Of a DNA stretch of 64,000 nucleotides, positions 34,060 to 46,429 are shown piece by piece (position 1 is the first letter of the stretch; each line of letters begins with the position of its first letter). The notes below the pieces were generated by a model, which saw nothing but the letters and a program-made list of their open reading frames with translations, was not told the origin of the DNA and did no database searches. The position numbers and the translations under genes are program-made. The stretch comes from Leptobrachium leishanense (Eukaryota; Chordata; Amphibia; Anura; Megophryidae), in the NCBI GenBank assembly GCA_009667805.1, contig CM019064.1, positions 270,239,662 to 270,303,661 on the forward strand, in the 5' to 3' direction.

Positions 34060-37000
34060 AATAGGTAGGAGGAAAGCATCTTGATTACAGACTTTGAATA
34101 CCTTGGTTGCAGGTTTTAGTGGACAAAAAAAGGAAATAAGGTGATGATGGCTAGAGGTGTACACTGTGTTTCTGTAAGTTGGGTATGAGTGTAAGTGCTA
34201 TAGAATGTATTTGTGTGTGTGGGGATGTACTTGCAAATAATGTTAGTGGTACCAAATAAAGAGCGTAGATTTCATATTCAACTATATTTGAATGTTGTAT
34301 TAGTATGTGTAAATGAATATGTTTGCATTTATAATTAATGATTCACAAAAAAGGAAGATTAGAAAGGCAAATAGATAGGAAAAATAACTCAAGGGCATAA
34401 CTCTTAATCACAATTAACAGAAAAAGAAGTAGCTGATGCGTCAGAGATAATTATGGACAGTATTTAAAATTATACAACTTTATTATATCATCACAAAAAG
34501 TGAACAGAAATTGAGACATACACACAGATGATTAATGTACGTATAAACTGAGACTTATTGTGCAAAACACTCTGCCATGGCTTATAAAGGACTACAGTAT
34601 CTGGATATCTACAGTAACAGCTTGCAGTCAAATATCATAGAGGGGTGCCAGTTTTTGATCCTATTAGGAGACTAGATTAGACAGAATCTGTGACATTTAA
34701 ATGTATATTGGCCAAAATAGATATTATAGGCCAAACTAACTAACCTCACCAAGTACCTCAGATTTTTTACATTTTTAATATGCTCTTAATTTAGTGCTAG
34801 TAATAACATAGCTGCATAGGAGTAACAGAAAATCTAGGAGAGTATGGATCTGGGCAGAGAAAGAATGAAGGGGATAGTTAAAAAACAATTCACGAATGAT
34901 GCTCAACATGTTTCACCACTTGCAGCTTTCTCAGAAGCTAAGACAGTCTGTATGTGTGTCCCAGACTTAGGTAGTGGTCCCCTTTAAGGAACCTGTGGGC
35001 ACCCATCTCCAGTGTCGTCCAAGTACGTCATCCTGTAACAAATAAGTATTCCATAGAATGGTTAAATAGCGAATGCGGTGTCATGCTGAGGCCATGGAAG
35101 GACACTGGGAGCTATTTGTTCCTAGTGTCCAGTGGTGCATAGCCAGATGCAGCAGATCATGCCACCCTTTGCACCAGGGAACACGGGTAAGTATACATTT
35201 TTTTAAAGATACTTATTTTTCAGTGTTAAGTGATTTTGCATTATTAGTAGCCCATTTTTTTTCACTCCATTGCCAGTAACCATTCAATCTTCCGCTTCTT
35301 CAGTTCAGTAAATATCCTATTCTTTTTTTCTTATCATGCAGACCAGCAGATTAATAGGACCATTCACAGGATCAAGTGTATGTTGTACGGATTTATTTAA
35401 CTTGACAAAGTTTAAATTTAAAAATGTATGATACCTTAACAAGAGCAAAATGAAATATGCATTGTACATTGATGAAATAAATATACTTCATATTGCCAGG
35501 AAAAAATAAATGTTGCATATATCTGCTATAAAAATACACACGGAAGTTTGCTCATGGCCAAGGTTTTGCAATAATGAAAAATACATTACATTGTTTGACA
35601 TAACATAAAGCCACTCTAATTTACCCTCACGTAACATAATTACCATCAGAAGACATGACACTTCATAAAGTAGTTTATCTAGATAAAATATGAATTATTT
35701 ATCTACATTTGCTTTACTTTGTGAATTTCAATTTGTATTTATATATTCTACAATACAGTTCATGGGATATCAAACCTTAGTTAATTTCTCTTTTACACCA
35801 GTAGTCTGAATCACAGTTGCCGTTTTGCTGCTTGGTTACACATGTTATTTCATTTCTATTCCTCATGTCAATGCATGAAAGGAAATCTGTATTAAGTATT
35901 GAAAAAAAAAAAGGAAATAATTATCTTATTTTACTCTTTGAGTGCTTTTACAATCGGCTTGTCATCATATTGAAAGCAATAGGAGTAAAGCCAAATGGCA
36001 AAGTCATTCATTTTCCACTTTAAACATATGGAAAGTGACATTCCATTTTAAAATATTACTTGAAAATCTAATATTATAAGCTACCTAGGAGTATATATTA
36101 CATTTTTGTCATTTGCATATTTGTAATTTGCAAAAAAAAAAAACTGTTATTATTTTCAAATGTAGTTTATTTGAATTTCCTGTTTTAATTAGTTATTTGT
36201 TTTTTGAGCCTCTCTAATGATCGTTTGTCCAAACGAGTCAATGGGTAATTCGAAGACACAGATCGAAAGAAGAACTAGTTCTAGTTGCATTATACTTTAC
36301 AATCCCTTTTCTATGTTTTCAACACATTGAAATGGAATTAGAAATGCATTAGAATTTAAGGCCGCAAAGACGCTGTCAAAGTACTTTTTTTTTATTAATG
36401 AGCGTGTTCAGAACATTTAACTTCATGCTGATTGGCACTTGCATGAAAAAGTCATTACATTTTCTTAAATACTTATTTAAAAAGGAGTTGTTTGTTACAT
36501 TTATATATATATATATATATATATCTTCCTGGCATCATGGGTTATGTTGCACACACACAATTGTCCTGAGCTATGCTCAATTATCTAAATCAATCTACAG
36601 GAAGGATCAATCATCATATTATAGCACTCCTCACCAGAGGTTACTTTTCTGATAGCATTCATAATGATCTCTAAACTGGATGATTAATATCGCACAGCTT
36701 TATGTTTATACAGTTCTGAAAAATTGGTTTAGTTTCAATACTATGTTATAGCTGCATTCCCATATTTATACAGTTTTAAAATTTAATATACAACAAAACC
36801 ATCTCGTACATGAAACCATATGATGACACCACTGTACATTTATTTGATAACAGTATGCGCCCATTGGGCGTATTTTCAAATAATTAAGTTCATATTTAAC
36901 ACTACACTACCACAATAGAGTTAACTTGGTCTTTAAAAGATCTTGCCGGCGCTCAAGGTGGAGTTATCTCAATCTGGACTCAAAATTGGAAATGAAATTA

Positions 37001-37825
37001 ATTTATGAATGGGCTCTGGAATGTTCTCCTAAAGTTTAAGCTTATTGGATATAACAACAGATGTGTTAGTACTGTTTGAGCAGCTCCTACTCATGAGATT
37101 CATTCAGGAGAAACAGAATCCCAGGTGGATTACACCTGCAGTATCACTATCTGTCCAGCTGAGGGAGGCATTCGCTTGTCAAATAGGACAAATAGGACAA
37201 ATAGGATGCTACAGTGCATTTTTAAAGTGCAGTTCTATACAGTGGTTTTCCATGAAACCACTGGGTCCTGCCAATGGTTTTATAGCATACTGTTTTGTAG
37301 TGAAGAAATAAAGGCAAAAATAATTACATATTGTGAATAATGTATCTCTTAATTAAATTAAATGAAGCTGCCTTTCTGGTTGTTTGCTAAAATATTGCTT
37401 GAATTATTATTATGCATTATTTTAGGAAGGTAATCTATCAGGAATGTCAGTATCTTGCACGAAATTATGTTACTAAGGTTTAAGGAGTGTATTCCTTTCT
37501 AACTGGCATATTTGTAGGCAGGTAAGCAATGATGTTTGATTATTAGGTTGCTTAAGATACAACTAGATGTCATCTGGAAAGTGTATTCGCTGACTTTTGC
37601 ACTGATATTCAGTTAGCACAACATACTAATTTGTCTACAAAGTTTGAATAACTTCTAATATTCATATGAATCAAGTTCAACAGTACAAAATAAAACACAA
37701 ACTTATTTAGGAATTAAAAAGTACACTTTGTTTAAATGGCAACATGCCACAGAGATGTCCATTTACACATCAACATTGTTTGCTTCTGTAGTATTATTCT
37801 CTTTTAAGAGTGCAAACTTCTCAAA
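34060..37825. other. No recognisable coding exon; AT-rich intergenic or 3' UTR DNA
   Basis: Mostly AT-rich, with a (TA)n tract at 36500-36524 and the repeat at 35060-35185. The stretch just below 37826 could be the 3' UTR of the transmembrane exon on the minus strand. A minus-strand AATAAA lies near 36840, but the poly(A) site is not proven. Confidence 0.4.
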
Positions 37826-38001
37826 TTAATGAAAAGACGGATTTTGGACCCCACATAAAACCAAGCTGCTTTGTTTTCTCCTGTTAAGGAGAGTGACAGA
37901 AAATATGAAGAAACAAAAGCTTGTGACTCCAAGGATCACCACTCCTGAGATAAGAGCGCTGGTGACAGAATTTATTTGGAAGTTGGGACTATTTGGCTGT
38001 G
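37826..38001 (-). CDS. Terminal exon of a type I membrane protein: transmembrane segment and short tail
   Basis: On the minus strand a TACTAAT branch-point-like site, a long T-rich tract and CTACAG (38002-38003) are followed by 176 nt that are open to a TAA at 37826-37828. The exon starts in phase 1. It encodes a short polar stalk, a transmembrane helix of about 20 residues (ALISGVVILGVTSFCFF), a stop-transfer NRRK, and a cytoplasmic tail of about 16 residues. Splicing from the 49603-49632 microexon would keep the frame. The organisation (small extracellular stalk exon, then TM exon) recalls complement-regulator and selectin-type genes, but there is no diagnostic motif and I do not assign a family. 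Confidence 0.6.
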
Positions 38002-38009
38002 CTGTAGAA

Positions 38010-38670
38010 AAACAAAACAAGAAATTAGTATATACAGTAACCAGTCGTATGGATGATGATGAATAATTCACATAATGCAAATAACTATTAATAAAGACGC
38101 ATTGTTGGCAGGGTTTTAAAAATAACCCTGCGTATGACAATATGCTATTCACCTATTCCTGTTTAGGTTAGCCATGTGCTGTCATTTTGGTTTGAATAAA
38201 ATATTCAAAGTTTGCTATAGAACTTTTACCGGTAACATGCACCATGTAACTAGGGATTCTATTCCATAATTTAACAGGTACTTATTCAGGGGAATCACCC
38301 CTCTTACAAGTTTCACACAGTATCCACTACATACCCATTGGGGGCAACCCAATGAGTGAGTGAAAAAAGCACACAAAGGTATCATGGGATCCTAACAAAT
38401 GTGTTTTTAAACACATTTTAAATATTTTGTGTAAATTATTCAATAAAGAATGTCAATGTCTATTATTGTATGAGTGTGGTCACCCGGCACCTATAGTGAG
38501 TTCCAAGAATTGATGAGCCCACTTCAAGGTTGCCTTTGTGTTTATTTTTTGTCACTTTTGCCGGTAACATGCACCTTGTTTTAGGATACTGAAAACCTTA
38601 TAGTGACTTAAAGTCTCAAAAAGATGAAAGCCGGAATTAATATCAAAAGGGCAACCAATAGGTTAGAAAT
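38010..38670. other. No recognisable feature
   Basis: Intron-like AT-rich sequence between the membrane-protein exon and the Tc1 family 2 element. Confidence 0.4.
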
Positions 38671-38671
38671 A

Positions 38672-40305
38672 CAGTCAGGTCCAGAAATATTGGGACATCT
38701 ACACAATTCTAACATATTTGGCTCTATACACCACCACAATGGAGTTGGAATGAAACAAACACAATGTGCTTTAACTGCAGACTGTCAGCTTTAATTTGAG
38801 AGTATATACATCGCTCAGGTGAACGGTGTAGGACTTACAGCAGTTTGCAAATGTGCCTCCCAATTGTTAAGGGACCAAAAGTAATGGGACAATTGGCTTC
38901 TCAGCTGTTCCATGGCCAAGTGTGTGATATTCCCTCATTGCCCCAATTACAATGTGCAGATAAAAGGCCCAGAGTTCATTTCAAGTGTGCTATTTGCATT
39001 TGGAATCTGTTGCTGTCAACTCTCAAGATGAGATCCAAAGAACTGTCACTATCAGTGAAGCAAGCCATCATTAGGCTGAAGAAACAAAACAAACCCATCA
39101 GAGAGATAGCAAGAACATTAGGTGTGGCCAAAACAACTGTTTGGAACATTCTCAAAAAGAAGGAACGCACCGGTGAGCTCAGCAACACTAAAACACCCGG
39201 GAGACCACGGAAAACAACTGTGGTGGATGACCAAAGAATTCTTTCCCTGTGAAGAAAACACCCTTCACAACAGTTGGCCAGATCAAGAACACTCTCCAGG
39301 AGGTAGGTGTATGTGTGTCAAAGTCAACAATCAAGAGAAGACTTCACCAGAGTGAATACAGAGGGTTCACCACAAGATGTAAACCATTGGTGAGTCTCAA
39401 AAACAGGAAGGCCAGATTACAGTTTGCCAAACAACACCTTACAAAGCCTTCACAGTTCTGGAACAAGATCCTATGGACAGATGAGACCAAGATCAACATG
39501 TACCAGAGTGATGGGAACAGAAGAGTATGGAGAAGGAAAGGAACTGCTCATGATCCTAAGCATACCACCTCATCAGTGAAGCATGGTGGTGGTAGTGTCA
39601 TGGCGTGGGCATGTATGGGTGCCAGTGGAACTGGTTCTCTTGTATTTATTGATGATGTGACTGCTGACAAAAGCAGCAGGATGAATTCTGAAGTATTTCG
39701 GGCAATATTATCTGCTCACATTCAGCCAAATGCTGCAGAACTCATTGGATGGCGCTTCACAGTGCAGATGGACAATGACCCAAAGCATACTGCAAAAGCA
39801 AGCAAAGAGTTTTTGAAGAGACAGAAGTGGAATGTTATGCAATGGCCAAGTCAATCACCTGACCTGAATCCCATTGAGCATGCATTTCACTTACTGAAGG
39901 GAAAATGCCCCAAGAACAAGCAGGAACTGAAGACAGTTGCAGTAGAGGCCTGGCAGAGCATCACCAGGTATGAAACCCAGCATCTGGTGATGTCTATGCG
40001 TTCCAGACTTCAGGCTGTTATTGACTGCAAAGGATTTGCAGCCAAGTATTAAGAAGGGAAAGTTTGATTTATGATTATTATTCTGTCCCATTACTTTTGG
40101 TCCCTTAACAAGTGCGAGGCACATCTGCAAACTGCTGTAAGTCCTACACCATTCACCTGAGTTGGATGTACATACCCTCAAATTAAAGCTGACAGTCTGC
40201 AGTTAAAGCACATTGTGTTTGTTTCATTCCAACTCCATTGTGGTGGTGTATAGAGCCAAAGATGTTAGAATTGTGTCGATGTCCCAATATTTCTGGACCT
40301 GACTG
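38672..40305 (+). mobile_element. Tc1/mariner element, family 2, with 222-bp inverted repeats
   Basis: Flanked by TA (38670-38671, 40306-40307). The terminal inverted repeats are very long (38672-38891 and 40084-40305). Each has an outer TCCAGAAATATTGGGACA and an inner CCAAAAGTAATGGGACA, the direct repeats of an IR/DR element. The two repeats differ at only a few positions, so the insertion is recent. Confidence 0.93.
39028..40052 (+). pseudogene. Tc1 family 2 transposase, one-base frameshift
   Basis: Starts MRSKELSLSVKQAI. It has two helix-turn-helix motifs (IREIARTLGVAKTTVWNILKK and the later SKSTIKRRL) joined by a GRPRK linker. The catalytic DD34E residues lie in WTDETKIN, QMDNDPKHT and [11 protein letters not shown]. 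The total length of about 341 residues is normal. The frame breaks once, at about 39251, where one base appears to be missing, so it reads as 39028-39252 and 39249-40052. It is otherwise intact, unlike most old Tc1 copies. Confidence 0.92.
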
Positions 40306-40309
40306 TAGA

Positions 40310-40718
40310 ACCTGGCCTAAAAATGTCTGCCGTATTCTCCATAGACACAGCTCACAGGTTACCACTAACCTTGTGTTAGGACTCATGATTTGTAAGAGGG
40401 GCTCTATTCAACTCAGAAAGTAACGTGGAGGATGACAAAGTTTGTATGACTCTCAACCTCTGACTCATTTTAATAATCTGCTTGTCACACGAGATCTGCG
40501 GAGATCCCAGCTGGCCCAGGGCATCTCTGATTAGGCTTACAGTGTATGGTAAATCACAATAATAATTCCAAAATATACTGTTCTACACCATGTAAATGTT
40601 ATTTGAACCTGGCATGAATTAGTAGTTTCACAAATAAATGAAAATTGTAAAGATTGCATACCCTGTTACCAAGAGTGACTGCTAAGATTTTAACACTGCT
40701 GAAACCTCGTAACACTAA
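40310..40718. other. No recognisable feature
   Basis: Short AT-rich interval between the Tc1 family 2 element and MITE D copy 2. Confidence 0.4.
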
Positions 40719-41147
40719 GGCTAGGGTCAGAGTGGGGCAGTCGGAACGCGCGTGCAGGCGCACTAAATCACGGCGGCAGTAGCAGCACATAACGGCCAAT
40801 GACGGCCAATATACGCAGTACGTGCGTACAAAAGTGCGCCGACACCACGCAACCGGCAAATGAACGCATTTTTCTCAGAACGTGAAACCGCTGCTACAGA
40901 CATACAGAGTGCGCTGCGGCCGCATGGCAGCGTGTGTGCGTGATTAGGAGACGTCAGACGCTGCTAGTGTGCGGCCTACATAACATTCAAACAGCCGGAT
41001 TTCCCTAGAATTGCGTTGGTGAGTACCTGCGACTGTGCGACTGTGGTCGTCTGACCACTTAAGCGTATTCCGTGAAAAAATGCGTGCGCACGCATCGACG
41101 TACATTTTGACGGTGGCCGCAGAAAATGCGCTCATCTGTCCCTAGCC
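40719..41147. mobile_element. CpG-rich MITE (family D), copy 2
   Basis: Same length (429 bp) and orientation as 22549-22977. The two differences I can see both replace CG by CA. Flanked by TAA on the left and TTA on the right. It abuts a family A foldback element on its right. Confidence 0.85.
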
Positions 41148-41151
41148 TTAA

Positions 41152-41872
41152 GGGGTTATTCAAAGAGCACCGAAATTGCAGCCAATGATCCGCTGAACAG
41201 ACCACTAAACACCTCCGATCAGCCGCCGACCACCGTCCAAAAAAGGCATCCAGACCCAAACGCTGCCAAAAAAAACCAACCAGCCGGCGAACAGGGGTTA
41301 GAGAAAAAAAAACAACACCCGCACTTTTTAAAAAGAGTTTTAAATAAAATTAATGCATGAAAATGCATGGAAATAATATAATATATAAGGACCTGTGAAT
41401 AACAATAAAAAGATCTGTTACAGAATAAAAAAAAGTCATTTAAAAGAATGGAAATCAAAAATTTTGTCCAAAAAAATCCAGAAAAATGCCTTAAAAGATT
41501 ATAAAAAATAAATTAATAAAAATAATTTTTGCTGCAAATGAAAAGAATAAGTGGTTGAATAAAAGCGGGGAATTTTATTGCATTGAAACCTATAGGATTC
41601 ATCTGTTTAACCATGTCGAACAAAACCATCGAAAATCTGGGAATTTCACCAACTTTTCAGGTCTGTTCGGCATTCTCTGAATAGATTAACCATTACGTCT
41701 CTGTGGGGAATTTCACTGTTGTCGAATTGCACCATATTGCACAGGCAATTTGCCAATATTTATCGAATTGCCAGCTTTCTGAATAGCCGAATTGCCACAA
41801 AATTGCACCATATGGGGCAATTCACCATTCAGTGCAATTCGGTGACAAGTCTGGCTCTCTTTGAATAACCCC
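41152..41872. mobile_element. Family A foldback element
   Basis: Bounded by GGGGTTATTCAAAGAGC and GCTCTCTTTGAATAACCCC. The right part repeats AATTCGGCTATTCAG-like subterminal modules seen in 45173-49186. Part of the same sequence is present at 27896-28868. No coding capacity. Confidence 0.75.
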
Positions 41873-41879
41873 TCTATTC

Positions 41880-42730
41880 ATTAAATCAATTTTGTTAAAA
41901 ATTGTGACAAGTTTTCAAAACAGATTCGAGACAAAAAATGTAAAAGTGTAGGCTTCTGTGAAACATCAACATTTTGTCAACTCGACAACATGTTAGTAAT
42001 ATATATATATCCCCTTAATGATGTATACATTTTCATATCCAAGGAAACAGATAATTGGAAAAATGATAGAGTTTATATTTTGTTTTGTCCTGTTTTTAAT
42101 CCATATTTGTATTTTAATCCAGGGTAATTCAGTTTCTCAATCTATTCAAGGGTAAACGTTACAAACAATAAATTTGTACAAGCTTCAGTTAAAAAAGATC
42201 GGCCCTAAATTTTAACACTGTGAAGCAAATTGTACTAAATTATGTTTTAACAGATATGTTAAAGTTGTGAATAAGTAAAATACCGTATGTAATAAGTAAT
42301 CCCAAAATGATTAACAGTCAATAACATCCAGATAAGAGATCTCAAACATATCTAAATGTAATATTCTGCTATAAATAAATTGACTGTTTCAAGGTCTTTT
42401 AGACCTGTTGCAATAGACATGAATAAATGCACAAAAATCACATTTAGACTTTATACAGTGGCCATGAGCAAAGAATGCAGTTACTTTATGAAATAGCAGG
42501 TTTTGCCATTGAATATTTCAAACATTGTACTGGTAAGCCTTGAGTGAAGCACGTATTAATAGTATTAAACATCTTTAAATAGTGTTGTCAGGCATATATA
42601 GTATGCTATTTTATACTCCGTAGACAGGGAAGTTATACAACGAGGTCTAACCTTTGAATGAAGTTATGCAATAATTGTAGTCTATGTTACCAGAAATAAA
42701 ATGTATCTTTAGTTCACAATGCGTTAAATT
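41880..42730. other. No recognisable gene
   Basis: AT-rich intron-like sequence. Confidence 0.4.
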
Positions 42731-42735
42731 AATAC

Positions 42736-43685
42736 TAGGGATGGGCGCTTGGTTCGATTCGAACGTGAGTTCGAATCGAACATAGGCCGCTCGGGTGTTC
42801 GGCGAACGTCGAACATTATGGAATGTTCGTGGTTTGTTCGACCGCGGACATTCCATAACAAAAAATGCGTCCACAGGTCTCCTAAATGTACTGGCAGCTG
42901 CCGGTACATTTAGGAGACCTGTGGCTGCGGCCCCGGAACTCACCTGTCCTGCAGCTGTCCAGGCCTCCTGTTGCCCAGTCCGTCAGCTCCTCCGGTCCGT
43001 CTGGCCGCGGCTCCTCTGCCCCACGTCTTCATGCTGAATGATCTGATTGTGCAAAGTCCTGCACCTGACCTGGACTTTTCCCAATCAGGGCTCTAATTCA
43101 ATATTGAGCCCTGATTGGGCAAAGTCCAGGTCAGGTGCAGGACTTTGCCCAATCAGAGCTCAGCATGAAGATGAGCTTTAACCAAGCTCTGATTGGTTAA
43201 AGTCTTGCAATGACTTTAACCAATCAGAGCTTGGTTAAAGCTCTGCCCCACACCTCATCTTCATGCTGAGCTCTGATTGGGCAAAGTCCTGTACCTGACC
43301 TGGATTTTGCCCAATCAGGGCTCAATATTGAATTAAAGCCCTGATTGGGCAAAGTCCAGGTCAGGCGCAGGACTTTGCCCAATCAGATCATTCAGCATGA
43401 AGACGTGGGGCAGAGGAGCCGCGGCCAGACGGACCGGAGGAGCTGACGGACTGGGGAACAGGAGGCCGGGACAGCTGCAGGACAGGTGAGTTACGGGGGC
43501 CGGGGGCCGCAGCCACAGGTCTCCTAAATGTACTGGCAGCCGCCAGTACATTTAGGAGAACTGTGAACACATTTTGCATGTTTGGCACCCATTGATTAAC
43601 ATTGTGTTCGAGTTTGTATTCGAACATTTCAGCCGTTCGGCTTTTCGAATACGAACCGAACACAGGGGTGTTCGGCTCATCACTG
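42736..43685. mobile_element. Palindromic nonautonomous hAT element
   Basis: Ends TAGGGATGGGC and, inverted, CAGTGATGAGC, flanked by ATTAATAC and ATTAAGAC (42728-42735, 43686-43693), an 8-bp target duplication with one change. The interior is one large palindrome with arms of about 330 bp (about 42860-43190 and 43235-43560). Smaller hairpins nest inside it, such as CTCCTAAATGTACTGGC with its complement. Nine CCAATCAG/CTGATTGG boxes lie in the centre. Open frames on both strands mirror each other and are not genes. Confidence 0.85.
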
Positions 43686-43693
43686 ATTAAGAC

Positions 43694-45170
43694 TTTGAGT
43701 TAGATTATTAGCGGCTTAGGGCCAAGACAGAGTTAGAGTTTGTGTTATACTGTAGCCACTCCAGAGACGATTTAAATGTTTTGCAGTCATGCTTTATTGA
43801 TCCCACCAAACATTATAGACAGAGTTTCCAAATGTAAATAAACTGTAAATCAAATACTACTCCAACTGGATTCCAACTAAGCAATAGGTTCCCTCACTAC
43901 CAATAATGGGCAGCTAAGCTGCTTACCAGTCAAAAATATTTAAAGCGCGACTACCACCGAAAAATTATATGTCTGTTCTTTGTTTATTTTAAGTTGCTGA
44001 TATCTTACATGTACTTTGGGTTTCTCTTGTATATTTAGTTAAAATATTTTACTCTATATGAGTTACTGGGTGCATCCATTTCTGTGTCGTAACCCCCCCC
44101 CCCCCAGTATCCTTACATCACTTGCTCCTCACTGTGTGACTTTGGTCCTAGAATGAAGTGAATGGGTCAGTCACTGTATCACATCATTGTATTGTGTGGG
44201 ATGTATTCAAAGGACATGAACAGGGGTAGATTAGAAGATTTTCAAGATCCCTGTCTTATCTTATTCAGCTGCCAGTTTTTATCTCAGGTAGGTTGGACAT
44301 CACAATAGCCTTAAGTAAACATTCACTCTTCCAATCCATTTACCGTTAAATACTGTATAAGATTAAACCAAAGCAGTGAAGTAAAACATTTGCACAAATT
44401 TTGGTAAATGTTGCATCATGGAAAAATCGACAAAATAGGAAACAGGAGATTCCTTTTTACAGGCCATTACTTCAAACAAAGCAAAATAAAACAGCAGCAG
44501 GTGTTTTATAATGTGATTTTGTTTTTTAATGCACAAGTAATCTAGCTACAGCTTATGTATGTGGTAATGTTCATTTGACAGAAATAGAATGAACTTTTAC
44601 TTCCCTCAGCACTCAGCATTCTCCTTCTCTGCCAGTCACAGGCAAATACTGACTTCACAGGGAGAGCAACAGCTCTCTGTAAGGGCTGGGAAGTCACAAG
44701 CAGGAGGATTAATCTGTGGATTAACCCTATACCAAGGGAGCAGGGCTTTCTCCATCCGTTTAGGGATAAAACAGCGTTCAAGCACCCTGCCCTTAATCAC
44801 CCTATCAAAAGTTATGGATACATGCTTTGAGGATACTATAGACTATAACACCCATGAACCTCAAAAATAACTACATGGTAAGACCTAAACAGGGAAATAC
44901 TCAGTTGTAGGACCTATCACTAAGCAATGGAGGACATTAGGCACTGGTACACCACAGTGCAAGGACTACTAGAGCTGGAAGCTGCAAGTGATCAACTCTA
45001 CATATCTTGGGTGAGAGTAATCTGTTTGTTCACCAACGTAATATTTGCCTGTGCATTTATCTGAATATCTATCGTTTGCAGTTTTGTGTACACCACAGCT
45101 TACATTCTAATAAACCCGCTTGACTGAATCATTTTAGGAATGCTGGATTGCTGTTTTCCCTTTACAAGCT
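43694..45170. other. No supported gene; (C)13 run at 44093-44105
   Basis: A consensus-like donor (ATG|GTAAGA at 44876) exists on the plus strand, but every frame of the preceding segment has a stop. The rest is intron-like. Confidence 0.4.
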
Positions 45171-46429
45171 GTCAGGGTTATCCAAAGAGATTCGAATTGC
45201 TTGAGAAAGGTAACCGAACGCTGAAAATCAGCGTTCGGTTACCTTTCCTGGCCATTCGGCTATCCAGAGAGCAGGCAATTCGCCAAATCCTGTCGAATTG
45301 CCTGCACATACGGTGACTGTTCGGTCCCTGTTCGAGGGCAGTGAAATCCCCATGAAAAAGCATTGCTTCGGCTATTCAGAGAACACAAACCAGCAGTGAA
45401 AGGTTCCGGAAATGCCCTGCCATTCGGTGATTTAATTCGGCAGGTTTATTCAGGAGAATCCCATAGGCTTCAATGTTAAAAATATTCCCGTTTTAATTCA
45501 ATATCTAATAAACCGTTCATTATAAAATTCTGCAGCAAAAAGTCTCTTTATTTATAGATTTTTTAGGATACTTTAAGCATTTTTCTGAATTTTTTAAAAA
45601 AAAATTAAAAGTCCGATATTTATTTTTTTTTTCTTTTCAGTTTGCTTATTTTTTTTGTAACAGCCCTCTTTATTATCATTCCCTGGACCTCCTGTGAAAA
45701 TTTCAGACATTTTCGCTCAGTAGTTTCTTTGCAAACAGCGTTTCATTTTCCCAGATTCATACAAATGGTTTTTCTAATTTATTCACTGCCTCCTCTACGT
45801 CACAGCTGCTTCGGCTCTGTGTGATTCGGCTCCTGTTCGGCTCCTGTTCGGCTCCTGTTCGGCTTCTTCGAAGGTTAATCCAGATGTTTTTGCTTGTTTT
45901 CAGCGTGCATTCGGTTAGTTTTCGTCAGGTTTGCGGCAGCTTTTCCCTGCAATTCGGGGACCCTGTGGTGCTTGCTGAATACACCGCAGGGCAGGGCCGC
46001 CATCAGGGCATTACGCCCATTACTGCCGTAAGGGGCCCGGGCCCGGTGGGGGCCCGGGCCGCCGGGGCCTGGGGGAGGATCCCGGGCCCCCGACGGCAGC
46101 GGCGTCGCCCTTTAACAGCTCCGGTATTGGACTCGATGAGTCCGAATCCGGAGCTGTGTCCCTGCTGCTGCTGCAGGAGCCGGAGGAGACTGAGACACTG
46201 TGTCTCCTCCGGCTCCTGGCAGCTTCACTTCCTGGCTGGGCGGGCCAAGCAGCGTGTGAGGGGCCTCCCAAGCACGTTGCTTTGGCTCCGCCCCTCCACT
46301 CAGTGAAGCTGCGCGCCGGAGCTGGAGGGACCAGGAAGAAGACAGAAGAAAAGAAGAGAAGAAAATTAAAGAAAAGGTGAAGAAAAGAAGAGCTGAAGAC
46401 AGAAGAAAAGAAGATAGAAGACAGCGAGT

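Noticed and set aside
33718..34164. 148-residue minus-strand frame
   Set aside because: Lies within a family A foldback element and is not preserved in the related copy at 45173.
44800..44876. Possible exon ending at ATG|GTAAGA
   Set aside because: All three frames of the segment contain stops.
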